A program made the translations under genes and the position numbers. From Hyphomicrobiales bacterium (lineage in GTDB: Bacteria > Pseudomonadota > Alphaproteobacteria > Parvibaculales > Parvibaculaceae), in the NCBI GenBank assembly GCA_016124805.1, contig WGND01000005.1, positions 61,238 through 125,237 on the forward strand: 64,000 nt of DNA, written 5' to 3'. Shown in pieces: positions 28,029-36,248 of this stretch. The notes beneath the pieces are model-generated. The model was not told the origin of the DNA. It searched no databases and saw nothing but the letters and a program-made list of their open reading frames with translations. Every line of letters starts with the position of its first letter. Within the stretch, counting starts at the first letter, position 1.

Positions 28029-28835
28029 GTGTCTGAGCAGAGCATCAAAACAGCGATGAAGACAGGCGATGACCGTCTGGTTGTGGCCGGTCGCAGCTTT
28101 GCCTCGCGCCTGATTGTGGGCACCGGGAAATACAAGGACCTGGCCGAGAACGCCGCCGCAGTGGAAGCCGCCGGTGCCGATATGGTGACCGTCGCCGTGC
28201 GCCGCGTGAATGTGACCAATCCCGACGAGCCGATGCTGGTCGATTTCATCGATCCCAAGAAGGTCACCTATCTGCCCAACACGGCGGGTTGCTTCACGGC
28301 GGAAGATGCGCTGCGCACATTGCGCCTGGCGCGCGAGGCCGGTGGCTGGGATCTGGTAAAGCTTGAAGTGCTGGGCGATCAGAAGACGCTTTATCCCGAC
28401 ATGGTGGAAACGCTGAAGGCCGCTGAAGTTCTCATCAGGGAGGGCTTCAAGGTCATGGTCTATTGCAGTGATGACCCGATCATGGCCCGCAAGCTGGAAG
28501 ACATGGGCTGCAGCGCCATCATGCCGCTGGCCGCGCCCATCGGTTCCGGGCTCGGCATTCAGAACCCGGTCAATATCCGCATCATCATTGAACAGGCCAA
28601 GGTGCCGGTGATCGTGGATGCGGGCGTGGGAACGGCATCGGATGCGGCTATCGCCATGGAACTGGGCTGCGATGGTGTGTTGATGAACACGGCAATTGCC
28701 GAAGCTAAAAATCCGCTGATGATGGCGCGCGCTATGAAGCTTGCCGTGGAAGCGGGCCGTCTGGCCTATCTGGCTGGCCGCATGCAGAAGCGTCGTTATG
28801 CCGATCCCAGCTCGCCACTGGCGGGCCTGATCTGA
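28029..28835 (+). CDS. thiG: Thiazole synthase
   Basis: A 268-aa TIM-barrel thiazole synthase that builds the thiazole phosphate of thiamine from deoxyxylulose-5-phosphate, dehydroglycine and ThiS thiocarboxylate. Features: [18 protein letters not shown], the catalytic Lys in [28 protein letters not shown], and [22 protein letters not shown] chose GTG 28029 because AGGAG (28017-28021), overlapping the thiS stop, sits seven bases upstream. An upstream ATG at 27972 would start inside thiS. The gene converges on the DsbA-like gene after nine bases. Confidence 0.95.
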   Translation: MSEQSIKTAMKTGDDRLVVAGRSFASRLIVGTGKYKDLAENAAAVEAAGADMVTVAVRRVNVTNPDEPMLVDFIDPKKVTYLPNTAGCFTAEDALRTLRLAREAGGWDLVKLEVLGDQKTLYPDMVETLKAAEVLIREGFKVMVYCSDDPIMARKLEDMGCSAIMPLAAPIGSGLGIQNPVNIRIIIEQAKVPVIVDAGVGTASDAAIAMELGCDGVLMNTAIAEAKNPLMMARAMKLAVEAGRLAYLAGRMQKRRYADPSSPLAGLI

Positions 28836-28844
28836 TCAGCGGGT

Positions 28845-29612
28845 TCAGCGCTTGCCGCGGATGTCCTTGATGATGTCGGCCAGACGCTCGGCATCCATGG
28901 CGCCGGGATAGAATTTCTCATTGATGATGAAGGCCGGTGTGCCTTCCACGCCCAGACTTTCAGCCAGGGCATATTCCCGTTTGATGATCTTGCCGATCTC
29001 GGGCGACTTCATATCCGTTGCGAGCTTTTTGACATCAAGGCCGATGTCGCTTGCAATCTCGATCACCTTGGCATCCGTCAGGCTGCCCTTGTGTTCGTAG
29101 AGGGCCTTGTGCATGTCGAAATATTTGCCCTGACGTGCAGCCGCCATGGCAGCGCGGGCAGCGGTCACGGATGTCGGGCCGAGAATGGGGAATTCCTTGA
29201 GGATGAGACGGATATTGCCGTCATCCTGAATACCCTTGATCAGCGGTTCGAAGCTGCGTTTGCAATAGCCGCATTGATAGTCGAAGAACTCGACGATGGT
29301 GATGTCGCCCCGGGGGTTGCCACCGACATAGGAGTTGGGATCCTTGTAGATCGCGTCATAATTTTCAGCTAGCGCCTTGTCGAACTTGTCGGCCCCGCGG
29401 GCCTTCTCGCGCAGGTCCAGCTCATGCATGGCCTCCAGCAGGACTTCGGGATTTTTGACGAGATAGTCGCGAATGATGTCGCCAAGTTCGTCCTTTTGCG
29501 CGTTTGAGAAAGACGATGTGGCAGTCTCCGCCATGGCCGCCGGGCGCAGCATCAAGAGCCCCGCCAGCATCATGAAAAGAGCGAGCGGAAGGCGGGAAGA
29601 CAAACGACGCAT
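28845..29612 (-). CDS. DsbA-family thiol:disulfide oxidoreductase
   Basis: A 255-aa exported thioredoxin-fold protein. A signal peptide (hydrophobic PLALFMMLAGLLMLRPAAM) precedes an N-terminal helical segment (KDELGDIIRDYLVKNPEVL) typical of DsbA-like Com1 proteins. The active site is CGYC (Cys114 and Cys117) in FFDYQCGYCKRSF, and the cis-Pro loop is VEGTPAFIINEKFYPGA. It should form or isomerise disulfides in the periplasm; the redox direction cannot be read. It lies 26 bases downstream of the M48 protease on the same strand, an alphaproteobacterial pairing that suggests joint envelope quality control. Confidence 0.88.
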   Translation of the reverse strand: MRRLSSRLPLALFMMLAGLLMLRPAAMAETATSSFSNAQKDELGDIIRDYLVKNPEVLLEAMHELDLREKARGADKFDKALAENYDAIYKDPNSYVGGNPRGDITIVEFFDYQCGYCKRSFEPLIKGIQDDGNIRLILKEFPILGPTSVTAARAAMAAARQGKYFDMHKALYEHKGSLTDAKVIEIASDIGLDVKKLATDMKSPEIGKIIKREYALAESLGVEGTPAFIINEKFYPGAMDAERLADIIKDIRGKR

Positions 29613-29638
29613 GACTTATCCTTGCACTGATTTATTGA

Positions 29639-31012
29639 TTAGCCGCGGCGCGGGTCGCGTTCGGCGGTGGCAATATCCTGCGCCCGGATCCAGTCAGGTG
29701 ATCCTGTTTTCAGCAGCTTCTGTGCGCGGATGGCGTGCATGCGGGCTTCTTCCGTGTTGCCGCGCACATCGTGATATTGCGCCGTGGCAAGTTCCGCCAT
29801 GCCGATTTCATTGAGACGCCCATAAGCCAGAGAGAGCTGGTAATAGGGGAAGGCAAGATCAGGACGCGCCCGGATGGATGTTTCCAGATGTGGAATGGCT
29901 TCCTTTGCCGCCGTATCGCTGTCGCGCGCCAGAATGGATTGGGCGAGACCCAGTTCCAGAAAGGCGTCATTGGGTTTGAGCGAAAGCGATTTGCGATAGG
30001 CGATGATCGAGGGTTCGATCTTGCCGCTTTCAAAAAGCACCTGGCCCTTGAGTTCCCAGAAATAGGGGTTCTTGGGCTGCGCTGCGAGCAGGGGCTCAAG
30101 CTCCTGCAGGGACGCATCCAGCTTGCCCATCTTGTGATAGGCGACGGTGCGCGCGTAATGGGCATAGATGCTGTTGTCGGAAGTCGGGTAGCGGTTGAAC
30201 GTATAGACCGGATCGTCAATGAAGCCATGCAGCTTGGCTTGCACCAGCTTCAATCGCTCGACGCTTTCCGGACTGTCTTTTTTATTGAAATAGGGTGAGG
30301 ACTCCACGCGGTCCTGCAGCGCGGCAAGACGGTCTTCGGAAATCGGATGCGAGCGGACAAACGGGTCTTGCTGCGTATCAGTCAGGGCTTCCTGATCGCG
30401 GAAGCTCGCAAAGAGGTCAAGCATACCCTTGCCGGAGAGGCCTGCGCGTTCGAGATAGGTGGCGCCTGCCTGGTCAGCCCGCGATTCCTGCTCACGCGAA
30501 TAGGACAGCACACCGCGCTGCACCACCTGGGCGCCACCTGCGATGATGGCCATGCCCGCGTCGGGTGCGCCGGCTGCGATGGCGCCGATGCCAAGGATCA
30601 TCGAGGCATAATAGGGGATCGCCGCGCCTTCCATAGCCTCGGCGCTGCGAGTCAGATGGCCGCCGGCCATGTGACCCGTTTCATGTGCGATCACGCCAAT
30701 CAGTTCAGATGGCGTATCCACCTCAGTGATGAGACCTGTGTGGATGAACAGATTCTGGCCACCGGAAACGAAGGCGTTCACCGTCTGGTCATTGACCAGA
30801 TAGATCGACACCGCGTTGGGGTCGATACCGCTCGCCCGCCAGATGGGCAGTGAATAGTCGGCAAGCAGCGCCTCGGTTTCGGAGTCATTGATGAGCGAAA
30901 AGGCACTCGCCCGTCCCTGGCCGAGGGCGACAAGCATGAAAAGCCCGAGCATGACGGTAAGGGGCATTTTGGCGGGCAAGAATGCTGTCAATCGACCTGG
31001 CGAGCGCTGCAT
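29639..31012 (-). CDS. Periplasmic M48-family metalloprotease with TPR repeats (BepA/YfgC-like)
   Basis: A 457-aa secreted protein. A hydrophobic signal segment (PLTVMLGLFMLVALG) is followed by an M48 peptidase with the zinc motif HETGH (His110, Glu111, His114) and a downstream Glu in SREQESRADQAG as the third ligand. The C-terminal half (about residue 290 on) is TPR-like (YHKMGKLDASLQELEPLL, FESGKIEPSIIAYRKSL). BepA-type enzymes degrade or chaperone outer-membrane proteins such as LptD. I prefer ATG 31012; a TTG five codons upstream is possible. It precedes the DsbA-like gene. Confidence 0.9.
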   Translation of the reverse strand: MQRSPGRLTAFLPAKMPLTVMLGLFMLVALGQGRASAFSLINDSETEALLADYSLPIWRASGIDPNAVSIYLVNDQTVNAFVSGGQNLFIHTGLITEVDTPSELIGVIAHETGHMAGGHLTRSAEAMEGAAIPYYASMILGIGAIAAGAPDAGMAIIAGGAQVVQRGVLSYSREQESRADQAGATYLERAGLSGKGMLDLFASFRDQEALTDTQQDPFVRSHPISEDRLAALQDRVESSPYFNKKDSPESVERLKLVQAKLHGFIDDPVYTFNRYPTSDNSIYAHYARTVAYHKMGKLDASLQELEPLLAAQPKNPYFWELKGQVLFESGKIEPSIIAYRKSLSLKPNDAFLELGLAQSILARDSDTAAKEAIPHLETSIRARPDLAFPYYQLSLAYGRLNEIGMAELATAQYHDVRGNTEEARMHAIRAQKLLKTGSPDWIRAQDIATAERDPRRG

Positions 31013-31219
31013 GATGATTTTTTCCAATTTCTTCGCTGATGCCTCAGAGTTTCTGCTCTTGTTTGGGCCTTGTCTTCGCTACTGTGGTTGCGCGTTGACG
31101 AGCGTGGCATCACCCGACTAAACGGTAGGGGGGGCTTACCATGCCGTCAATCATTCAACGCGGAATTATGCAATATCCGGCGTCGAATTAAGAAAGATGA
31201 CAAAAAGGAAATCTCGGGA

Positions 31220-32707
31220 ATGCGTCAGAATTTGGATAAAAACACCATGGCACGCAGGAATAGCGCCTGGGTGCCCGCGATGATCGGGCTGGGCCTCACT
31301 TTTTCACTGACAGCTTGTTCCATGCTTGGCGGCGACAATGCTGACGCGCCACTCGGCACCACGGTGAATTCGGACTTCAGCCTGCAGACGCGTTTTCAGC
31401 AGCGTATGGAGCCGACAACGTCCAAGCGGGAGGTGTCGACGCGCAGCGGTTTTGCCGGTGCGGTTGTTGCTGATGAACCGACGGCTGCCTTGGCCGCGCG
31501 CGACATTCTCGAGAAGGGCGGCAATGCCGCCGATGCGGCGACAGGTCTTTATTTTGCCTTGTCGGTCACCTATCCCGCTGCCGCCGGACTGGGCGGTGGG
31601 GGTGTCTGTCTGGCGCATAAGGCCGACGAACCGGGTGTGAAAAGCATCGCCTTTCTTGTCCGCCGTCCGGCAACGGGCGGCGCACTTGGCGTGCCGGGCA
31701 ATGTGCGCGGCTTTGCCTATCTGCATGCCACGCAGGGCAAGGTGGACTGGGCAAGCCTGATTGCGCCAGCCGAACGTCTCGCGGCCACGGGCTTTGTCAC
31801 ATCGCGCGCGCTCTCGGATCAACTCAGCGATGCGTCAAGCGTTCTAAATGGCGATGCGGCGCTGAAAGCCCAGTTCAGCAGGTCGGGCGTAACCTATAGG
31901 GAACTCGACCGTTTCAGTCAGATCCCCGTTGCCGCCACGCTGGCGCTTGTTCGCAGCCAGAGCGTTTCCGGTTTCTATACCGGGCAGACCGCCGCAAAAC
32001 TTGTGGCCGACTCCCAGGAAAAGGGCGGGACGATTTCGCTCAGTGATCTTCGCAATTACCGTGCGGAGGTCACCGACGCGCAGCAGACCACGCTCGGCTC
32101 CGACGTGGTGTCTTTCCCCGGGCAGGGTCTGGGGGCGGGTGCCTTCACAACGGCACTCTGGCAGCGTCTGAACAATGCGTCGGCGGCTCAGTTGCAGGCG
32201 CTTGCCGGCGAGACCGCGATTTCGCTTGGCGCGCCAGCCAATGACCCTTCCGCGCTCGATGGTGATTTCGGCTCCACGGCCTTTGCTGTCGTTGATGGTG
32301 AAGGCGGTGCCGTTGCCTGCGCCCTCACCATGAATGGCGCCTTCGGCGCTGGCGTTGCCTCGAAGGACACAGGCGTTGTTTTTGCTGCCACGCCAGAAGC
32401 CCCGATCAAGGGTCTGGCCTCCGCATTCCTGTCACCCATCATGATGACGAACAAGTCGGGCAAGACGGTCTATTTTGTCGGTGCCGGTGCGGGCGCACCC
32501 AAAGCGGCGGCAAGCATTCAGCATGTGCTGCGCCAGGCAACAACCAGCGCGGCACAGGCGGGCAGTGCACTTGATCAAAGTCCGACCGATGGCCGGTCGC
32601 CAGCCAGCGCGATCATTTGCCCGGAAGGTCTGCCCGGCGACAGTTGCGCCCTGCAGGTCAATCCCAAGGGGGCAGGCGTGGGCCTGAGCGCTGTCTCCGC
32701 CGAATAG
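31220..32707 (+). CDS. Divergent gamma-glutamyltransferase-like lipoprotein
   Basis: A 495-aa protein with a lipoprotein signal (SLTAC near residue 34) that resembles gamma-glutamyltransferases: ILEKGGNAADAATGLYFALSV, GLGGGGVCLAHK, ALGVPGNVRGFAYLH and STAFAVVDGEGGAV. The canonical nucleophile motif TTHxSVVD is instead STAFAVVD (Ser352 in the nucleophile slot), the DGRETAP segment is missing, the oxyanion SSMSP is AFLSP, and PGGSRI is replaced by AGAPK. Classical activity is therefore doubtful; it may be a pseudoenzyme or a changed amidase. ATG 31220 is preceded by AAGGAAA. Convergent with rne across a shared terminator. Confidence 0.7.
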   Translation: MRQNLDKNTMARRNSAWVPAMIGLGLTFSLTACSMLGGDNADAPLGTTVNSDFSLQTRFQQRMEPTTSKREVSTRSGFAGAVVADEPTAALAARDILEKGGNAADAATGLYFALSVTYPAAAGLGGGGVCLAHKADEPGVKSIAFLVRRPATGGALGVPGNVRGFAYLHATQGKVDWASLIAPAERLAATGFVTSRALSDQLSDASSVLNGDAALKAQFSRSGVTYRELDRFSQIPVAATLALVRSQSVSGFYTGQTAAKLVADSQEKGGTISLSDLRNYRAEVTDAQQTTLGSDVVSFPGQGLGAGAFTTALWQRLNNASAAQLQALAGETAISLGAPANDPSALDGDFGSTAFAVVDGEGGAVACALTMNGAFGAGVASKDTGVVFAATPEAPIKGLASAFLSPIMMTNKSGKTVYFVGAGAGAPKAAASIQHVLRQATTSAAQAGSALDQSPTDGRSPASAIICPEGLPGDSCALQVNPKGAGVGLSAVSAE

Positions 32708-32725
32708 CCGACAAGGGACATCACA

Positions 32726-32760
32726 AAAAGGGCCTGTCGCTTGTCACGGCAGGCCCTTTT
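32726..32760. terminator. Bidirectional terminator between GGT-like gene and rne
   Basis: A perfect 11-bp inverted repeat, AAAAGGGCCTG (32726-32736) and CAGGCCCTTTT (32750-32760), with a 13-base loop. On each strand the stem ends in a T run, so it fits a bidirectional intrinsic terminator for the two convergent genes. Confidence 0.85.
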
Positions 32761-32788
32761 CCATGTCGGTTATCGACGGATCAGCAGA

Positions 32789-35548
32789 TCAATTGTTCCG
32801 GCGCTGCCACCAGCCACGACGGGCAGGCTTGGCTTCGCTGTCGGCAGGCGTATCGCCACCGCCATTATTGCTCTCGGCAGTGGGTGCTGCTGAAGCTTCC
32901 GCCATTTCCGGCTCTGGTTTCTCTGCGACGGGTTCTTCTTCCGTGGCAGCAACAGGTGCTGCTTCGACAGCAGGTTCTGCAACCGTTTCAGCCTCGGCGT
33001 CTGCCCTGGCTTCGGACTGGCCGGTGATGATCTCGTCACGTGAATAGGACAGCAGGATGGGTTCTTCCTGGTTTTCCTTCTTCGCGGGCTTGACTGATGC
33101 ATCATCGTCGGTAGCAACAGCGTCATCAGCATTGCCGCTGGCTTCGCTCTTGCTCACATCGCCTTCTTCGGTACGACGACGGTTACGACGACCACCACGG
33201 CGACCGCGCCGACGACGCTTGCGCATCCGCTCATCGGCATCGGCCTGTGTTTCATCACCACGCGGCTGCGCTTCCAGACGGTCAGCTTCGCTTTCCTCGC
33301 CATCATCAGACGAGTCTGATGCAGCATCATCGGCGTTGTTTTCGCCCGACGCAGTGCGATCTTCATTGCCGGAGGCGTCATCGCCTTCAGCACCCGGACG
33401 GCGACGGCGACGACGGCGACGCTTGCGCTTCTGGCCGTCATCATCAGCGGATGCATCCGGCGATGTGGAAATCGTGCCCGTTTCGTCATCAGCCTCGTCA
33501 TCACTCACCGCATCGGCGGCCTGATCCTCGGCTTCGTCATGATAGGTGGACTCGATATTCACCGCACCCAGCGACGGACGCGCGCGGGTGAGGGCCCGGG
33601 CTTCGGCTGTTTCCAGACGGTGATCGGAGCCCTTCAGCATGTGATCGGATTCGATATAGACCGACACACCATACCGATCCTCAATATCAAGCACGCTGGC
33701 GCGCTTCTGATTGAGAATATAGATGGCGACTTCCGGCGGTACCTTGCAGGTGAAGGCCGCAGCCTTGCCCTTGATGGCTTCGGCTTCAACACCGCGCAGC
33801 ATGTGCAGCGCCGTTGATTCAACAGAGCGCACGATGCCGGTGCCCGAACAGGCCTGACAGATGACGGTCGACCCTTCCAGCACGCCGGAGCGCATGCGCT
33901 GGCGGGACATTTCGAGCAGACCGAAATGCGAGATGCGGCCCACCTGAATGCGGGCACGGTCAAACTTCAGGCAATCCTTCAGCTTGCGTTCGACAGCGCG
34001 ATTATTGCGGTTCTCTTCCATGTCGATGAAATCGATCACGATGAGACCGGCAAGGTCACGCAGACGCATCTGACGCGACACTTCTTCGGCAGCTTCCAGA
34101 TTGGTGCGCAAGGCCGTCTGTTCGATATTGCGCTCCTTGGTGGAGCGGCCCGAATTGACGTCGACCGACACCAGAGCCTCTGTCGGGTTGATCACGATAT
34201 AGCCACCCGACTTCAGCGTGACGACGGGATTGAACATCGCATCAAGCTGCAACTCGACCTGGAATTTCTGGAAGAGCGGCTGGGTTTCCTTGTAGGGCTG
34301 CACATTCTTGGCATGGCTTGGCATCAGCATGCGCATGAAGTTCTTGGCTTCGCGATAGCCTTCTTCGCCTTCAATAAGAACGGTATCGATGTCTTTGTCG
34401 TAAAGATCGCGGATCGAGCGCTTGATCAGGCTGCCTTCCTCGTAAACCAGGGTGGGGGCCGATGATTTCAGCGTCAGCTCGCGAACGCTTTCCCACATGC
34501 GCAGGAGATATTCATAATCGCGCTTGATCTCTGCCTTCGTCCGGTTGGAACCGGCGGTGCGCACGATCAGGCCCATGCCTTCCGGTACATCCAGCGACTC
34601 GGCAATGGCCTTGAGCTTTTTGCGATCGGCGGCCTGCGTGATCTTGCGCGAGATGCCACCGCCGCGTGCGGTATTGGGCATCAACACGCAATAACGGCCT
34701 GCCAGTGAAAGATAGGTTGTGAGCGCAGCGCCCTTGTTGCCGCGTTCCTCTTTGACGACTTGCACCAGCATGATCTGGCGGCGCTTGACGACTTCCTGGA
34801 TCTTGTAGTTGCGGAAGTTGGGACGCTGCACGCGCGGCGCGGCTTCTTCCATGGCGTCTTCGTCGCCAAGATGTTCGACAGCTTCGCTCTTGTGGTCGTC
34901 ATCATCCGAGGCGTCATCGGCTTCGTTTGATGCATCATCGGCATGCGCGTCGGCAGTGGCGGGCACGGCCTCGTCGGACACACCGGCATCTTCTTCAGAA
35001 GCCTTTTCGGTGTCTTCGGTTGAGGTGTCTGACTCAGCCGCCTCGGTGTTGTCTTCGGCGGTCTCGTCATGCGTGTCATCGTGATCATCGGCGCCAGCGC
35101 CACTGATCTCTTCGTGATGCTCATGATCATCATCATGCTCGCCGGTATCGGCCTGTTCCTCATCGGAAGGGCTGACTGAGTCGGATGACTTGCGGGCACG
35201 GGCTGGGCGCGCGCGCGGTTTGCGATGCTCTGCATCGGCTTCTTCGTCTTCGCGGCGCGCGGCGTCAGCCTGATGCTTCAGGATGGCTTCGCGGTCGGCG
35301 ACCGGAATCTGGTAATAGTCAGGATGGATTTCGCTGAAGGCGAGAAAGCCGTGGCGATTGCCGCCATATTCAACAAAGGCGGCCTGAAGCGAGGGTTCAA
35401 CGCGTGTCACCTTCGCCAGATATATATTGCCTCTTAGCTGTTTTCTTGCTTCTGCCTCGAAATCGAATTCATCAACGCGATTGCCGCTGACGACCACAAC
35501 CCGAGTTTCCTCGGGGTGCGATGCGTCGACCAACATTTTTCTTCCCAT
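32789..35548 (-). CDS. rne: Ribonuclease E
   Basis: A 919-aa endoribonuclease of the RNase E/G family, the core of mRNA decay and rRNA/tRNA processing. The S1-like N-terminus (MLVDASHPEETRVVVVSGNRVDEF, GNIYLAKVTRVEPSLQAAFVEYG) is interrupted by a ~160-residue Asp/Glu/His-rich insertion (about residues 90-250), then resumes with KRRQIMLVQVVKEERGNKGAAL. The catalytic aspartates are in LAGLIVIDFIDMEEN; the zinc link CQAC is at Cys564/Cys567. The C-terminal half is Arg-rich and low complexity and ends RRGWWQRRNN, a conserved alphaproteobacterial tail. The long upstream gap may be the regulated 5'UTR. Confidence 0.95.
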   Translation of the reverse strand: MGRKMLVDASHPEETRVVVVSGNRVDEFDFEAEARKQLRGNIYLAKVTRVEPSLQAAFVEYGGNRHGFLAFSEIHPDYYQIPVADREAILKHQADAARREDEEADAEHRKPRARPARARKSSDSVSPSDEEQADTGEHDDDHEHHEEISGAGADDHDDTHDETAEDNTEAAESDTSTEDTEKASEEDAGVSDEAVPATADAHADDASNEADDASDDDDHKSEAVEHLGDEDAMEEAAPRVQRPNFRNYKIQEVVKRRQIMLVQVVKEERGNKGAALTTYLSLAGRYCVLMPNTARGGGISRKITQAADRKKLKAIAESLDVPEGMGLIVRTAGSNRTKAEIKRDYEYLLRMWESVRELTLKSSAPTLVYEEGSLIKRSIRDLYDKDIDTVLIEGEEGYREAKNFMRMLMPSHAKNVQPYKETQPLFQKFQVELQLDAMFNPVVTLKSGGYIVINPTEALVSVDVNSGRSTKERNIEQTALRTNLEAAEEVSRQMRLRDLAGLIVIDFIDMEENRNNRAVERKLKDCLKFDRARIQVGRISHFGLLEMSRQRMRSGVLEGSTVICQACSGTGIVRSVESTALHMLRGVEAEAIKGKAAAFTCKVPPEVAIYILNQKRASVLDIEDRYGVSVYIESDHMLKGSDHRLETAEARALTRARPSLGAVNIESTYHDEAEDQAADAVSDDEADDETGTISTSPDASADDDGQKRKRRRRRRRRPGAEGDDASGNEDRTASGENNADDAASDSSDDGEESEADRLEAQPRGDETQADADERMRKRRRRGRRGGRRNRRRTEEGDVSKSEASGNADDAVATDDDASVKPAKKENQEEPILLSYSRDEIITGQSEARADAEAETVAEPAVEAAPVAATEEEPVAEKPEPEMAEASAAPTAESNNGGGDTPADSEAKPARRGWWQRRNN

Positions 35549-36248
35549 GGGGTCGTTCTCCGAGACGTCGGCGCTCGAACGGGGCCAGGCGCAAAACCAT
35601 GCGGCCGGGCAGCAGAGAGCGGACGTCGATTATATGGGGCCGCAGCCTCGCATTTGCGCCATCAAGGCGCGACACGAAGTCAACGGACCGGGTAAGTGAA
35701 ATAGATGATGTCTGGAAAACGGACGCATCAGCGGCTGAAAGGGAAACGTCGCACCACCCCATAGGGTGATCGCGCCTGACCTGTTCATTTGCTCGCTGTC
35801 TGTCCGCGTAGTTCATGTTGTCCTTTACGCACCCCTGGGTCTTCGCCGGGTGCGGGGCGGACGCCGAAGCGCCAATTTGCTGATTCCGATGGGCATTCCC
35901 AACTCCAGCGCGGCCATGAGGATAAGGCGGGGTTGAGCCAGGCTTGGTTTCAATCCTTTGAAAACGACAGAAAAGCGCCATTTTTTAGGAATTGAGCCGG
36001 GAAAAACCGAGCGTCCGTCAAGGGGATGCCAGATCGGCTAGCCCTGTCCTTTTACTTGGTGCGGTCATGATTTGGCAAGTGCCGACTCGCGACGACCAGC
36101 CGGAACAGGCGGAATGAGTTATTAACCATCAGAATGGTTGATAAAGCGTGAATTTTTGACTTAGTAACACTTTATAAAGCATTACTATCGGATCATAAGG
36201 TATTGGCAATGCTGCCAATAATGACATGTCTGAGTATCCGGCAGGGCC
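35549..36248. promoter_or_regulatory. 700-bp divergent intergenic region, rne / amiC
   Basis: No convincing gene was found here. The rne-proximal half is GC-rich and probably holds a long rne 5'UTR, as in E. coli, where RNase E autoregulates through its leader. It contains small stems: CACCC-CATA-GGGTG at 35755-35768, and GCACCC/GGGTGC at about 35828-35852. The amiC-proximal end is AT-rich, with a CtrA-like box (36122-36139) and the perfect inverted repeat TATTGGCA-atgc-TGCCAATA (36201-36220) 29 bases before the amiC ATG. Confidence 0.5.
36122..36139 (+). promoter_or_regulatory. CtrA-like box upstream of amiC
   Basis: TTAACCAT (36122-36129) is the alphaproteobacterial CtrA half-site. With CAGA as spacer it is followed by ATGGTT (36134-36139), giving an inverted AACCAT/ATGGTT pair. 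It lies about 110-127 bp before amiC, so the cell-cycle regulator CtrA may control this envelope gene. Confidence 0.5.

Noticed and set aside
33057..33524. Plus-strand Ser-rich open frame within rne
   Set aside because: It is the antisense of the Asp/Glu/Arg low-complexity part of RNase E, which automatically yields Ser-rich frames.
35472..35981. Minus-strand open frame upstream of rne
   Set aside because: Arg/Pro-rich with no domain, and it overlaps the rne start; better read as leader DNA.
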